A DNA stretch of 48,855 nucleotides from Cupriavidus basilensis (GTDB taxonomy: Bacteria; Pseudomonadota; Gammaproteobacteria; Burkholderiales; Burkholderiaceae). Positions 9,401-17,172 of the stretch are shown in pieces (position 1 is the first letter of the stretch; every line of letters starts with the position of its first letter). The notes under the pieces were generated by a model. That model had not been told where the DNA came from. It saw only the letters and a list, made by a program, of their open reading frames with translations, and did no database searches. The DNA lies in the NCBI RefSeq assembly GCF_029335485.1, contig NZ_JARJLM010000324.1, positions 1-48,855 of the forward strand, given 5' to 3'. The position numbers were made by a program, and so were the translations under genes.

Positions 9401-9801
9401 GCGCGCACGACAGTACCCTCCCGGCCCACGGCCAGGACGGACACCATGGCCACGAGGGCCATGACGACGGCGCCAGCCACAGCACCTTCAAGGGCTATAT
9501 GACGGGCTTCGTGCTGTCGGTGATCCTGACGGCGATCCCCTTCACGCTGGTGATCGGCAAGGTGTTCGACAAATCCAGCACCACCGCCCTGATCCTGCTG
9601 AGCTGTGCCGCCGTGCAGATCGTGGTGCACATGATCTATTTCCTGCATATGAATTTCAGGTCGGAGGGCGGCTGGAACATGCTGGCGCTGATCTTTACGA
9701 TCGTGCTGGTGGTCATCGCGCTTAGCGGCTCGCTCTGGGTGATGTTTCACCTGAATGAGAATATGATGCCGTCTTTGCACGACATGAAAAACCTGCCTTG
9801 A
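9397..9801 (+). CDS. cyoD: Ubiquinol oxidase subunit IV (CyoD)
   Basis: Small 134-residue subunit IV with three membrane helices from about residue 37 on, including VIGKVFDK, VQIVVHMIYFLHM and a C-terminal helix ending LWVMFHLN. It assists assembly of the oxidase and binding of CuB. The N-terminal 30 residues are unusually His/Gly/Asp-rich (HGQDGHHGHEGHDDGASH), which could bind metal. The ATG overlaps the cyoC stop as ATGA. Confidence 0.94.
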   Translation: MSAHDSTLPAHGQDGHHGHEGHDDGASHSTFKGYMTGFVLSVILTAIPFTLVIGKVFDKSSTTALILLSCAAVQIVVHMIYFLHMNFRSEGGWNMLALIFTIVLVVIALSGSLWVMFHLNENMMPSLHDMKNLP

Positions 9802-10604
9802 CCACCCGACATCCGCACCAAGCACACGACGCCGCCAGTCCGGACCGCCCTTCCCGTTCCCGTGGCACCGCCACGCTGGTGGTGTTTGCACTGATCGCCG
9901 CCCTGGTTTTCGCTGGCTTCTTCGCGCTCGGCACCTGGCAAGTCCAGCGCCGGGCCTGGAAACTGGACCTGATCGCCCGCGTGGACCAGCGCATCCACGC
10001 GCCCGCCATCGCCGCGCCAGGCCGCGACCAATGGCCGCAGCTCAACGCGGCCAACGATGAATACCGGCGCGTGCGCGCCACCGGCACCTTCCTGAACGAT
10101 CGGGAAACCCTGATCCAGGCCAGCACCGAACTCGGCACCGGCTTCTGGGTGCTGACGCCGCTGCGCATGGCCGATGGCGCCGTTGTGCTGGTCAACCGGG
10201 GCTTCGTGCCGCCCGAGCAGCGCGACCGCGCGGCGCGCGGCGCGACCGAAGCCAGCGGCGAGACCACCGTCTCCGGCCTGCTGCGGATCAGCGAGCCCAG
10301 CATGGCCTTCCTGCGCAGGAACGATCCCGCCACCAACCTCTGGTACTCGCGCGATGTGCCGGCGATTGCCGCCGCCCGTGGCCTGACCAATGTCGCGCCC
10401 TATTTCATCGATGCCGATGGCCCCGGCGTCCAGCCGCCGGCCGAAGGCGCCCAGCGCGCCTGGCCGGTTGGCGGCCTGACGGTGGTCTCCTTCTACAACA
10501 ACCATCTCGTCTACGCGATCACCTGGTATGCGCTGGCCATCATGGTGGCCTGGGCCGCCTGGTACGTGGGCAGGGATATGTGGCGGAACCGCCGGAAACC
10601 ATAG
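9798..10604 (+). CDS. SURF1-family oxidase assembly protein
   Basis: A 268-residue SURF1/Shy1-family protein: an N-terminal membrane helix (about 25-47), a periplasmic domain with FALGTWQVQRRAWKLDLI, YRRVRATGTF, GFWVLTPL and LVNRGFVP, and a C-terminal helix (about 235-255) following the VVSFYNNHLVYAITWYALA segment. SURF1 proteins deliver heme A during assembly of heme-copper oxidases. The start is a TTG overlapping the cyoD stop as TTGA. It sits where many cyo operons carry cyoE (heme O synthase), which is absent here. This raises the question of whether the oxidase uses heme O or heme A. Confidence 0.9.
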   Translation: MTTRHPHQAHDAASPDRPSRSRGTATLVVFALIAALVFAGFFALGTWQVQRRAWKLDLIARVDQRIHAPAIAAPGRDQWPQLNAANDEYRRVRATGTFLNDRETLIQASTELGTGFWVLTPLRMADGAVVLVNRGFVPPEQRDRAARGATEASGETTVSGLLRISEPSMAFLRRNDPATNLWYSRDVPAIAAARGLTNVAPYFIDADGPGVQPPAEGAQRAWPVGGLTVVSFYNNHLVYAITWYALAIMVAWAAWYVGRDMWRNRRKP

Positions 10605-10620
10605 GCGCAGTGAAGACAAG

Positions 10621-10644
10621 CCCGCTTGCCGCCGGACGAGCGGG
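10621..10644. terminator. Possible convergent terminator hairpin
   Basis: CCCGCT and AGCGGG are a 6-bp inverted repeat with a 12-base loop, between the SURF1 stop and the ligD stop. It is short and has no T-run, so it is only a weak call. Confidence 0.3.
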
Positions 10645-10646
10645 AC

Positions 10647-13211
10647 TCATGCCCCCAGCATTCTGATCGCTGCCGCCAGCCGCTGGCCGGCCCGGACGCG
10701 GGGATACCCGGCCCACGGATCCGCCCGGGAGAAGGCCTCGGCACGCGCCGGAGCGCTCAGGATGGTCCACTGGTTGCCCGCCTTCAACTCCCCCAGTTCG
10801 TCCCACGACACCGGCATCGAGACGCCCAGCCCGGGACGCGCCCGGGCCGAGAATGCGGACACCGTGGTGGCGCCGCGGCCATTGCGCAGGTAGTCCACAA
10901 AGATCTTGCCGACGCGATTGCGCGGGCCGCTCCTGGAAACGAAGCGTTGCGGGATCGTGCCCGCCATATGGATCACGACGCTGCGCGCAAACGCCTTCAC
11001 GTCTTCCCAGGGCAGCCGGGGCGCGATCGGCACCACCACGTGCAGGCCCTTGCCCCCGCTCGTCTTGAGAAAACCCTGCAGCCCCAGTTCGTCCAGCATC
11101 GTTTTCGTCAGCGCGGCGGCGTCCAGCACGTGTTGCCATGGCACGCCCTCGCCGGGGTCGAGATCGAAGACGAGGCGATCGGGCTTGCCAATGCTGCGCC
11201 TGGTTGCGTTCCAGGTATGGAACTCCACCACATTGAGCTGGGCCGCGGCGGCGATCGCCGCTTCGCCGTCGATCTCGAGCAAGGCCGGATGCCCGGGCCA
11301 CAACGCGGGGTCCAGCAGCCTGATGCCGGGAATCCTGAGGGTATCGGCATGCTTCTGGAAAAACAGTTCACCCTGGATGCCGGCCGGCGCGCGCACCAGC
11401 GACACGGGACGGCCGCGCAGGTGCGGCAACAGCCAGGAGGCGATGCCCTCGTAGAAACGTACCAGGTCGCCCTTGGTCAGGCCGGTGGCGGGATCGATCA
11501 CGCGGTCCGCGTGGCTGACGACGGTCTTGCGGCGTGCCGGCCGGCTTTCCGGCACGACCGCGACGGCCTTCTCGACCGTCACGGATTGCGGCGGCTTGTC
11601 GCTGCGCAAGCCGTGGTAGACGGCCTGGCGCACCCGCCGCTCCCTGGTCCAGTCGGCGAAGGAAACCTCCGCCACCAACCTGGGCTCGACCCAGTGCGCC
11701 TTGAGCGCGGGCGGCCGACCGAACGGGCACGCATCGGTGCGCAGCTTGCCGAGGCGCGCGCCCAGGTCTGCCAGCGTTCGCTCGTCAAACCCGCTGCCCA
11801 CATTGCCCGCATAGGCCAGCCGCCCCTGCTCGTCATGCACGCCCAGCAGCAGCGAACCGAACCCGTGCCGCCCCCCCTTGGGATCGGTGAAGCCGCCGAT
11901 CACGAACGCCTGCCCTTGCGTGCATTTGAGCTTGATCCAGCTCTCGGTACGCGCCGACACATAGGGCGCATCGGCACGCTTGCCGATCACGCCCTCCAGC
12001 CCCAGCCTGCACGCGGCGTCCAGCAGCTCGCCGGGCTCCGCGTCGAAGCTCTCGCTGAAATGCAGGCTGCCGGCCTTTGTGCCGTCCAGCAGGCGGCGCA
12101 ATACGTCGCGCCGTTCGGCCAACGGCACCGCCCGAAGATCATGCCACTGGCAATACGGGATGTCGAAGAGGAAGTACTGGATCGCCTCCACGTGCGCGCT
12201 TTCGAAGGCGTTCTGCAGCGCCTGGAAATCGGTTGCGCCACGCGGGTCCAGCATCACGATCTCGCCGTCCAGCCAGGCGGAATCGAGCCCCAGGCCGGCG
12301 ATCTGCGAGGCCAGCCCCTTCAGCCTGGATGTCCAGTCGTGGCCATTGCGCGTAAAGAGGTGCACCTGGGCGCCGTCGATGCGCGCCAGTATGCGGTAGC
12401 CGTCGAACTTGATCTCATAGCTCCACCGGCGCCCGCGCGGCGCGGCGGTGGCGAAGGTCGCTAGCTGGGGAGCGAGGGTCAGCGGCAAGGCCGCGGGGCT
12501 GGCTCCGCCTGGCAGGGACCGGCCGGCCCTCTCGCTTGACCCGGAGCGCCCGGCGGTGGCCGGCCGCGCCGTGCTACGGCCAGCGGCGGGCGCGGCCATC
12601 GCCCCCGACAGCACGCTGTCCGGCAAGGCCGCGGTAATGTCATATTCCGCCGCCGGCCGCGCGAATGCATCGCGCTCCTTGATCAGCAGCCACGGCGGCT
12701 GCCGCTCGTCCTGGCGGCCATGCATGCGCACCAGCGTCCAGTGGCCCTGCAGCTTGCGCCCGCGCAATTCGAACTTGAGCTTGCCATCGCGATAGCCGGC
12801 CACGGGATCGCCCAGCGGGATCCACAGGCCGCGGTCCCAGACGATGACCGTGCCGGCGCCATACTGCTTTTCCGGGATCACGCCCTCGAAGCCGGCGTAC
12901 GCCAGCGGATGGTCCTCGACCTGCACGGCCATCCGCTTGTCCGCCGGATCCAGGCTCGGGCCCTTGGGCACGGCCCAGCTCTTGAGCGTGCCGTCCAGTT
13001 CCAGCCGGAAGTCGTAATGCAGGCGCCGCGCCGCGTGCCTTTGCACGACGAAGGACAGGGCCGGCGCCTCGGCTTCGCGCCCGCGCTGCCGGCCGCCGGG
13101 CTCCGCGCTGATGCCGAAGTCGCGCCTGGCCCGGTATGCATCGAGCGGATCGAGGGGATCCGGGAGATGCGCAGGCGGCTGCTCCGCCTTGCCCTGCTTC
13201 GTCTTCGCCAT
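10647..13211 (-). CDS. ligD: Multifunctional non-homologous end joining ligase LigD
   Basis: An 854-residue three-domain repair ligase in the Pseudomonas-type order. Residues about 50-175 are the 3'-phosphoesterase (RRLHYDFRLELDG, EDHPLAYAGFEG). Residues about 240-545 are the ATP-dependent ligase, with the adenylated lysine near 268 in EIKFDGYR and a later LDGEIVM. Residues about 560-840 are the primase-like polymerase (FDLDPGEGVPW metal site, TSGGKGLHV, FVDYLRN). LigD processes and seals ends bridged by Ku. A low-complexity Ala/Gly/Ser linker lies at about 203-240. The ATG has a GGAGG ribosome site 6 bases away. The partner ku is 7.4 kb away on the other strand; the two genes face each other across cyoABCD. 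Confidence 0.96.
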   Translation of the reverse strand: MAKTKQGKAEQPPAHLPDPLDPLDAYRARRDFGISAEPGGRQRGREAEAPALSFVVQRHAARRLHYDFRLELDGTLKSWAVPKGPSLDPADKRMAVQVEDHPLAYAGFEGVIPEKQYGAGTVIVWDRGLWIPLGDPVAGYRDGKLKFELRGRKLQGHWTLVRMHGRQDERQPPWLLIKERDAFARPAAEYDITAALPDSVLSGAMAAPAAGRSTARPATAGRSGSSERAGRSLPGGASPAALPLTLAPQLATFATAAPRGRRWSYEIKFDGYRILARIDGAQVHLFTRNGHDWTSRLKGLASQIAGLGLDSAWLDGEIVMLDPRGATDFQALQNAFESAHVEAIQYFLFDIPYCQWHDLRAVPLAERRDVLRRLLDGTKAGSLHFSESFDAEPGELLDAACRLGLEGVIGKRADAPYVSARTESWIKLKCTQGQAFVIGGFTDPKGGRHGFGSLLLGVHDEQGRLAYAGNVGSGFDERTLADLGARLGKLRTDACPFGRPPALKAHWVEPRLVAEVSFADWTRERRVRQAVYHGLRSDKPPQSVTVEKAVAVVPESRPARRKTVVSHADRVIDPATGLTKGDLVRFYEGIASWLLPHLRGRPVSLVRAPAGIQGELFFQKHADTLRIPGIRLLDPALWPGHPALLEIDGEAAIAAAAQLNVVEFHTWNATRRSIGKPDRLVFDLDPGEGVPWQHVLDAAALTKTMLDELGLQGFLKTSGGKGLHVVVPIAPRLPWEDVKAFARSVVIHMAGTIPQRFVSRSGPRNRVGKIFVDYLRNGRGATTVSAFSARARPGLGVSMPVSWDELGELKAGNQWTILSAPARAEAFSRADPWAGYPRVRAGQRLAAAIRMLGA

Positions 13212-13240
13212 GTCGCCTCCGGCCGCCGGCGCGTGCCTTG

Positions 13241-13260
13241 CGCTATCCGCAAGGATAGCG
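13241..13260 (-). terminator. Hairpin with GCAA tetraloop downstream of the esterase gene
   Basis: CGCTATCC and GGATAGCG form a perfect 8-bp stem closed by a GCAA loop. It starts 18 bases after the stop of the minus-strand esterase gene and lies 30 bases before the ligD start, so it probably ends the esterase transcript. There is no T-run. Confidence 0.5.
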
Positions 13261-13277
13261 GCAGCCCTTGCGCCGGG

Positions 13278-14405
13278 CTACTTCCGCATCGGGTGCGCGA
13301 GAAAGAAGCGCACCATCTCCGCACTGGCGTCGGGGCCGCTGGCATCGGTGTAAGACCCGCGCGCGCTGCCTCCCGCCCATGCGTGCGGCGCCCCGTGAAT
13401 CAGCCAGTACTCCGCATCGATACCGTCGGGCGAAGTCAGGTGCCGCAAGGTAAAGGTGCGCCCGCCGCGGCTGCGTTGCGGCTTGCCGTCCAGGGAAACC
13501 CCGCCCTCGAACGCAAGCAGCAAGCGGCCGGCATTGGACACGTGCACCGTGGTGTCCGCATCGCCGTGGAAGACGATCAGGGGCCGCCGCGGCCCGGCCT
13601 CCGCCGCTCCCGCACCGGCGCCCATCTTCCCGCCATGCATCGCGGCGAGCGCCGACGGCAGATCATGCGCGCTGCCGCAGGGCAGGCCGGAATGAACTCC
13701 CGCGGCGGCATACAGTTCGGGATAGGCCTGGATCATCACGGCGGCCATGGCGCCGCCGGCGGACAAGCCAGCCACGTACACGCGATCGGCATCGACCTGG
13801 TGGCTGGCCATCACCTCGCGGGTAATGCCCGCGATCAGCGCGGGCTCGCCAAGGGCGCGCTGCTGATCGGCCGGGTTGAACCAGTTCCAGCATCGGGATG
13901 GATTGGCCGTCATCGGCTGGACGGGATAGGCAACCAGGAAGCCATGCCGCTCGGCCAGCGCGTTCATGCGGGTGCCCACGGCAAAATCGTCGGCGTCCTG
14001 GGTGCATCCGTGCAGCATCACGACCAGCGGCATGGGCCGGCCCTTGTCGCCGCCGGGCACATAGAGCTTGTAGCCGCGCTGCCCGGCGTGGTTCGCATAG
14101 GTCCTGGCACTGAAATGACCCGCGCCGTGGCTATCGCCATGCGGCGCGTGCTCCGCCTTGTCGGGCCGGACGCGCGTCTCCTCCCTTGCGGCGGGACGTT
14201 CTGCCCCGGCCGGGCGCGGCAGCAGCGCCTCGACCACCTGCGCCGGCTGCACCCTGGTCTCGGGCTGCGCCCGGGGCTGGGCACCGGCATCGATACCGCG
14301 CAGCGCGCGCTGGATAAACCCGGTGGCCTCCAGAGGACCCGCAGTACGCAGCAGTTCCATGGCTTCCCGCATCGAGGCCAGGAATTCTTCATTCATTTTC
14401 GTCAT
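13278..14405 (-). CDS. PHB depolymerase-family esterase
   Basis: A 375-residue alpha/beta hydrolase of the PHB-depolymerase/LpqC esterase family. The catalytic domain starts near residue 110 (GYKLYVPGG), with the oxyanion segment VVMLHGCTQDADDFA, nucleophile Ser at about 215 in GLSAGGAM, an acid in VFHGDADTTVHV and a C-terminal His in LIHGAPHAWAGG. Residues 40-95 are Pro/Arg/Glu-rich and look like a linker. No signal peptide is evident, so an intracellular role is more likely than secretion. It would hydrolyse polyhydroxyalkanoate oligomers or related esters. The start ATG is followed by a second ATG three codons on. Confidence 0.87.
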   Translation of the reverse strand: MTKMNEEFLASMREAMELLRTAGPLEATGFIQRALRGIDAGAQPRAQPETRVQPAQVVEALLPRPAGAERPAAREETRVRPDKAEHAPHGDSHGAGHFSARTYANHAGQRGYKLYVPGGDKGRPMPLVVMLHGCTQDADDFAVGTRMNALAERHGFLVAYPVQPMTANPSRCWNWFNPADQQRALGEPALIAGITREVMASHQVDADRVYVAGLSAGGAMAAVMIQAYPELYAAAGVHSGLPCGSAHDLPSALAAMHGGKMGAGAGAAEAGPRRPLIVFHGDADTTVHVSNAGRLLLAFEGGVSLDGKPQRSRGGRTFTLRHLTSPDGIDAEYWLIHGAPHAWAGGSARGSYTDASGPDASAEMVRFFLAHPMRK

Positions 14406-14452
14406 CGGGGTCCGCCGGTGGAGCTTCGGTTGCAGTCAGGTTGCAGTGCGGC

Positions 14453-14884
14453 TCAACGGATCCGCCCGGCCAGCGCGGCCTTGACGGCGGCGGGGGCATG
14501 AAAAGCGCCCAGCACCGCGACCGACTGGATCGTGGCAAGGGCAAGCTCGGGGGTCACGTCGGAGGCGATGCTGGCCAGGCCAAGCACGTGGATATCGAGA
14601 CGCTGGCGGGCGGCCTGCGCGGCCTCCAGGTCCTGGCGGGAAAAGTGCTGCAGGCCGAGCACCAGCGCGCGGCGCGTCACGGTCTCGCTGACGGCCTGGG
14701 CATGCACGGCCAGCTGGTTGCGGATTGCCGTGCGGATCAGGTCCGTGCGGTTGGAGTAAAAGCCCTCCTCGACCAGCAGGTCGATCTGGCCGAGGTCGAC
14801 GGGGCCGAGATTGATGGTGATCTTCTCGGTCTCGCCGCCTTTAGGCCTGGAAACCGAAAAAAGCGCCTCTTGCTGCTCCAGCAT
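14453..14884 (-). CDS. Ribbon-helix-helix (CopG-type) transcriptional regulator
   Basis: A 143-residue small regulator. Residues about 20-65 fit a ribbon-helix-helix domain (EKITINLGPVDLGQIDLLV strand and helix, then GFYSNRTDLIRTAIRNQL). The C-terminal 75 residues form an extra helical part of unknown role. The start was put at 14884; an in-frame upstream ATG at 14908 would lie inside the striking operator-like repeat at 14894-14931. That repeat ends about 10 bases before the chosen start, so the protein probably represses itself as a tetramer. Downstream on the same strand is the PHB-depolymerase-type esterase, 47 bases away, a likely co-transcribed partner. Confidence 0.82.
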   Translation of the reverse strand: MLEQQEALFSVSRPKGGETEKITINLGPVDLGQIDLLVEEGFYSNRTDLIRTAIRNQLAVHAQAVSETVTRRALVLGLQHFSRQDLEAAQAARQRLDIHVLGLASIASDVTPELALATIQSVAVLGAFHAPAAVKAALAGRIR

Positions 14885-14893
14885 GATCAGATT

Positions 14894-14935
14894 CCATCCA
14901 AATCCCATCCAGTGGGATGGTTATAGGATGGATGG
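14894..14935. promoter_or_regulatory. Fourfold CCATCC operator of the RHH regulator
   Basis: Four half-sites are arranged with exact twofold symmetry: CCATCC at 14894, CCATCC at 14905, GGATGG at 14915 and GGATGG at 14926, with spacers of 5, 4 and 5 bases. Centres are 11, 10 and 11 bp apart, one helical turn each. A further overlapping GGATGG ends at 14935. It lies between the RHH gene start and the ridA stop. Confidence 0.75.
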
Positions 14936-14970
14936 GGCTGCGGGTCAAGCAGGATGGGGCTTTGTTCGGC

Positions 14971-15432
14971 CTAGGCCACTTCCACCACAAGCTCGATCTC
15001 CACGCATGCCCCCATCGGCAACTGCGCCACGCCAAAAGCGCTGCGCGCATGGCGGCCCTTGTCGCCAAAGACCTGCCTCAACAGCGCGGAGGCGCCGTTC
15101 GTGACGATATGCTGCTCGGTGTAGTCCGGCGCGGAATTCACCAGGCTCATCACCTTGACGATGCGCGCGACGCGGTTCAGATCGCCAAGCGCTGCGTGCA
15201 ATGTACCGATCAGGTCGATGGCCGCCGCTCTTGCTGCCAGGCCGCCCTCTTCCGTGCCCATGTCCTGCCCGAGCTTGCCGACCCACGGGGCACCGTTCCT
15301 GCGCGCGATGTGGCCGGAGACAAAGACGGTCTTGCCCGTCTGGGCCGTCATTTCAAACAGGGCGCCCGGCGCCGATACCGGTTCCAGCGTGATTTCCAGC
15401 TGGGCCAGCTTGTCATATACCGATTCACTCAT
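14971..15432 (-). CDS. RidA-family (YjgF/YER057c/UK114) protein, probable imine deaminase
   Basis: A 153-residue RidA-superfamily protein. Archetypal RidA hydrolyses 2-imino acids (from PLP enzymes or amino acid dehydrogenases) to 2-oxo acids and ammonia. The C-terminal signature RSAFGVAQLPMGACVEIE keeps the substrate-carboxylate Arg and the Glu near the end, and the core VFVSGHIARRNGAPWVGKLG fits the trimeric barrel. It is 74 bases after the DauR-like gene and downstream of the D-amino-acid dehydrogenase and transporter operon. A plausible job is to hydrolyse the imino acid released by that dehydrogenase. The longer C-terminal form (153 versus about 128 residues) suggests a RidA subfamily member rather than RidA itself. 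Confidence 0.88.
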   Translation of the reverse strand: MSESVYDKLAQLEITLEPVSAPGALFEMTAQTGKTVFVSGHIARRNGAPWVGKLGQDMGTEEGGLAARAAAIDLIGTLHAALGDLNRVARIVKVMSLVNSAPDYTEQHIVTNGASALLRQVFGDKGRHARSAFGVAQLPMGACVEIELVVEVA

Positions 15433-15506
15433 GTTTCTCTCCGTCAGGTGATTGCGTTGATAAAACTGATTCGTCTAACTTCCGTGCGAGCGGATCCACC
15501 GCAGCG

Positions 15507-16139
15507 CTAGCCAATCGCATCCAGCGCCGCGTCGGCATCCTCGCGCATCCCCTTGAGGTGCTTGTAGACGGTAGCCCGCCCCATGCCCAGAATCGTCGCC
15601 ACATAGTTCGCGGCGCTCTTGCCGTTGAACGCGCCCTCCGCGTACAGGGCCTCCACCAGTTCGCGCTTGTGGTCGCGGGTCAGCGTGTTCAGCGCCAGCT
15701 GGCGCTTCTGCAGCCATTCGTGCAGGAAGATATTGATGCGCTCCTGCCAGTCGTCCTTGAACAGGTCGACCGGACGGGACGCCACGCCAACCCCCTTTAC
15801 AAACAGTTCCAGCGCGGCACCGATATCCTCGAACACGGCGATATTGAAATTCACGCACATGACGCCTGCCGGCTTGCCGTCTTCCCCATCGATCGTGACG
15901 CTGATCGACCGCATGCGCCGGCCGTCCCAGTTCAGCTTTTCATAGGGCCCGTAGATCTTCTTGCTGGCGTTGATATCCAGTTCATCGATCGACGAATCGT
16001 CGCCCACCTCGCGCCGCGACAGATTGTTTGCGATATGGATGACCTTACGGTCCGTCGTGTCGTGGATGACCACCTCGGCATATGGAAAAAACAGCGTGGA
16101 AATGCTGTCCGCAATGGGCGCATAGCGCTTCAGCAGCAT
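15507..16139 (-). CDS. DauR/YheO-like PAS-HTH transcriptional regulator
   Basis: A 210-residue regulator: a YheO-like PAS domain (about 5-115; FFPYAEVVIHDTTDRKVIHI, then ISVTIDGEDGKPAGVMCVNF) and a C-terminal HTH (about 155-205; AANYVATILGMGRATVYKHL). DauR of Pseudomonas aeruginosa belongs to this family and represses D-arginine catabolism. Here it lies behind a polar amino acid transporter and D-amino-acid dehydrogenase, consistent with the same kind of control. The start at 16139 has AAGGAGAG 6 bases upstream; an ATG 11 codons earlier (16172), with GGGGAA, is also possible. A strong hairpin separates it from the transporter ATPase gene, so it may have its own promoter. Confidence 0.85.
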   Translation of the reverse strand: MLLKRYAPIADSISTLFFPYAEVVIHDTTDRKVIHIANNLSRREVGDDSSIDELDINASKKIYGPYEKLNWDGRRMRSISVTIDGEDGKPAGVMCVNFNIAVFEDIGAALELFVKGVGVASRPVDLFKDDWQERINIFLHEWLQKRQLALNTLTRDHKRELVEALYAEGAFNGKSAANYVATILGMGRATVYKHLKGMREDADAALDAIG

Positions 16140-16206
16140 CGCTCTCCTTGTCGTATCCCTGGCTTTCCTCATTGTCGTTCCCCGTTGGTATCTCTGGCCC
16201 GGCCCC

Positions 16207-16229
16207 GAGGGGCGCGCTGCGCGCCCCTC
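16207..16229 (-). terminator. Strong GC hairpin between the ABC ATPase and the DauR-like gene
   Basis: GAGGGGCGCGC and GCGCGCCCCTC are perfect 11-base inverted arms around a single T. The hairpin lies 100 bases after the ATPase stop and 68 bases before the regulator start. It probably ends or attenuates the transporter transcript. No T-run follows. Confidence 0.6.
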
Positions 16230-16329
16230 TCCATGTCCGCATCGTGCTGCATGGGTGCCAAAACCTCGAACGATACCTGATGATGGCGCCGCTGCCTGCC
16301 GAGCGGTAGCCCCCGGAGGAACGCCTGCG

Positions 16330-17172
16330 CTACTTGAGGTTGCTCGACAGGAATTGCTGCAGCCGCGGCGACTGCGGATTGGAGAACAGCGTCTCGCCGG
16401 CGCCCGTCTCCTCGACCTTGCCCTTGTGCAGGAACATCACCTGCGTCGACACCGAGCGCGCGAAGCCCATTTCATGGGTCACCACCACCATGGTGCGCCC
16501 TTCCGCGGCCAGTTGCTGCATCACCTTCAGCACTTCGCCCACCAGTTCCGGGTCCAGCGCGGAGGTCGGCTCGTCGAACAGCAGCACGTCGGGACGCATG
16601 GCCAGGGCGCGGGCAATGGCGACCCGCTGCTGCTGCCCGCCCGAGAGGTGCGCCGGGTAGGCGCTCATGGCCTGCTGGGTCAGGCCGACCTTGTTCAGGC
16701 AATGGGCCGCCCACTCCTGCGCTTCCTTCTTCTTCACCCCAAGCACGTGCTGCGGCGCTTCCGTGACGTTCTGCAGCACCGTCATATGGGACCAGAGATT
16801 GAAATGCTGGAAGACCATCGCCAGCCTGGTGCGAATCTGGCGCAACTGCCTGGCGTCCGTGACGCGGCGCTTGCCGTCCTTGCCAGTGTGCATCCGGACC
16901 TGCTCGCCATTCACCACGATCTGCCCGGCATCCGGCTGCTCGAGGAAGTTCATGCAGCGCAGGAAGGTGCTCTTGCCGGAGCCGCTCGAGCCGATGATGG
17001 AGATCACGTCGCCCGGCACGGCACGCAGCGAGACGCCGGTGAGCACCTGATGGCTGCCATAGCTCTTATGGATATCGCTTGCCATCAGCGCGGCGCGCGC
17101 CTGGGAATCCTGTGCGGCAGGCGCGTGGCGCGCCGATTCTTCCACCTTTGACTTCATGGCCAATGAGGGCAT
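16330..17172 (-). CDS. Polar amino acid ABC transporter, ATP-binding protein (HisP/AotP type)
   Basis: A 281-residue ATPase of a basic/polar amino acid importer. It has Walker A GSSGSGKST, the family-typical FLRCMNFLEQPD after it, the signature LSGGQQQRVAIARAL, Walker B DVLLFDEPTSALDPE and the switch His in VTHEMGFAR. The first 40 residues before DIHKSYG are a variable leader. The start ATG shares one base with the stop of the upstream permease (TAATG), so the two are coupled. With the two permeases and the periplasmic receptor it forms a complete HisJQMP-type system. Context with ArgR and AST genes points to arginine/ornithine. Confidence 0.94.
   Translation of the reverse strand: MPSLAMKSKVEESARHAPAAQDSQARAALMASDIHKSYGSHQVLTGVSLRAVPGDVISIIGSSGSGKSTFLRCMNFLEQPDAGQIVVNGEQVRMHTGKDGKRRVTDARQLRQIRTRLAMVFQHFNLWSHMTVLQNVTEAPQHVLGVKKKEAQEWAAHCLNKVGLTQQAMSAYPAHLSGGQQQRVAIARALAMRPDVLLFDEPTSALDPELVGEVLKVMQQLAAEGRTMVVVTHEMGFARSVSTQVMFLHKGKVEETGAGETLFSNPQSPRLQQFLSSNLK

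Noticed and set aside
10626-14501. Long plus-strand frames over ligD and the esterase
   Set aside because: Antisense shadows; LigD and PHB-depolymerase motifs on the other strand are unambiguous.
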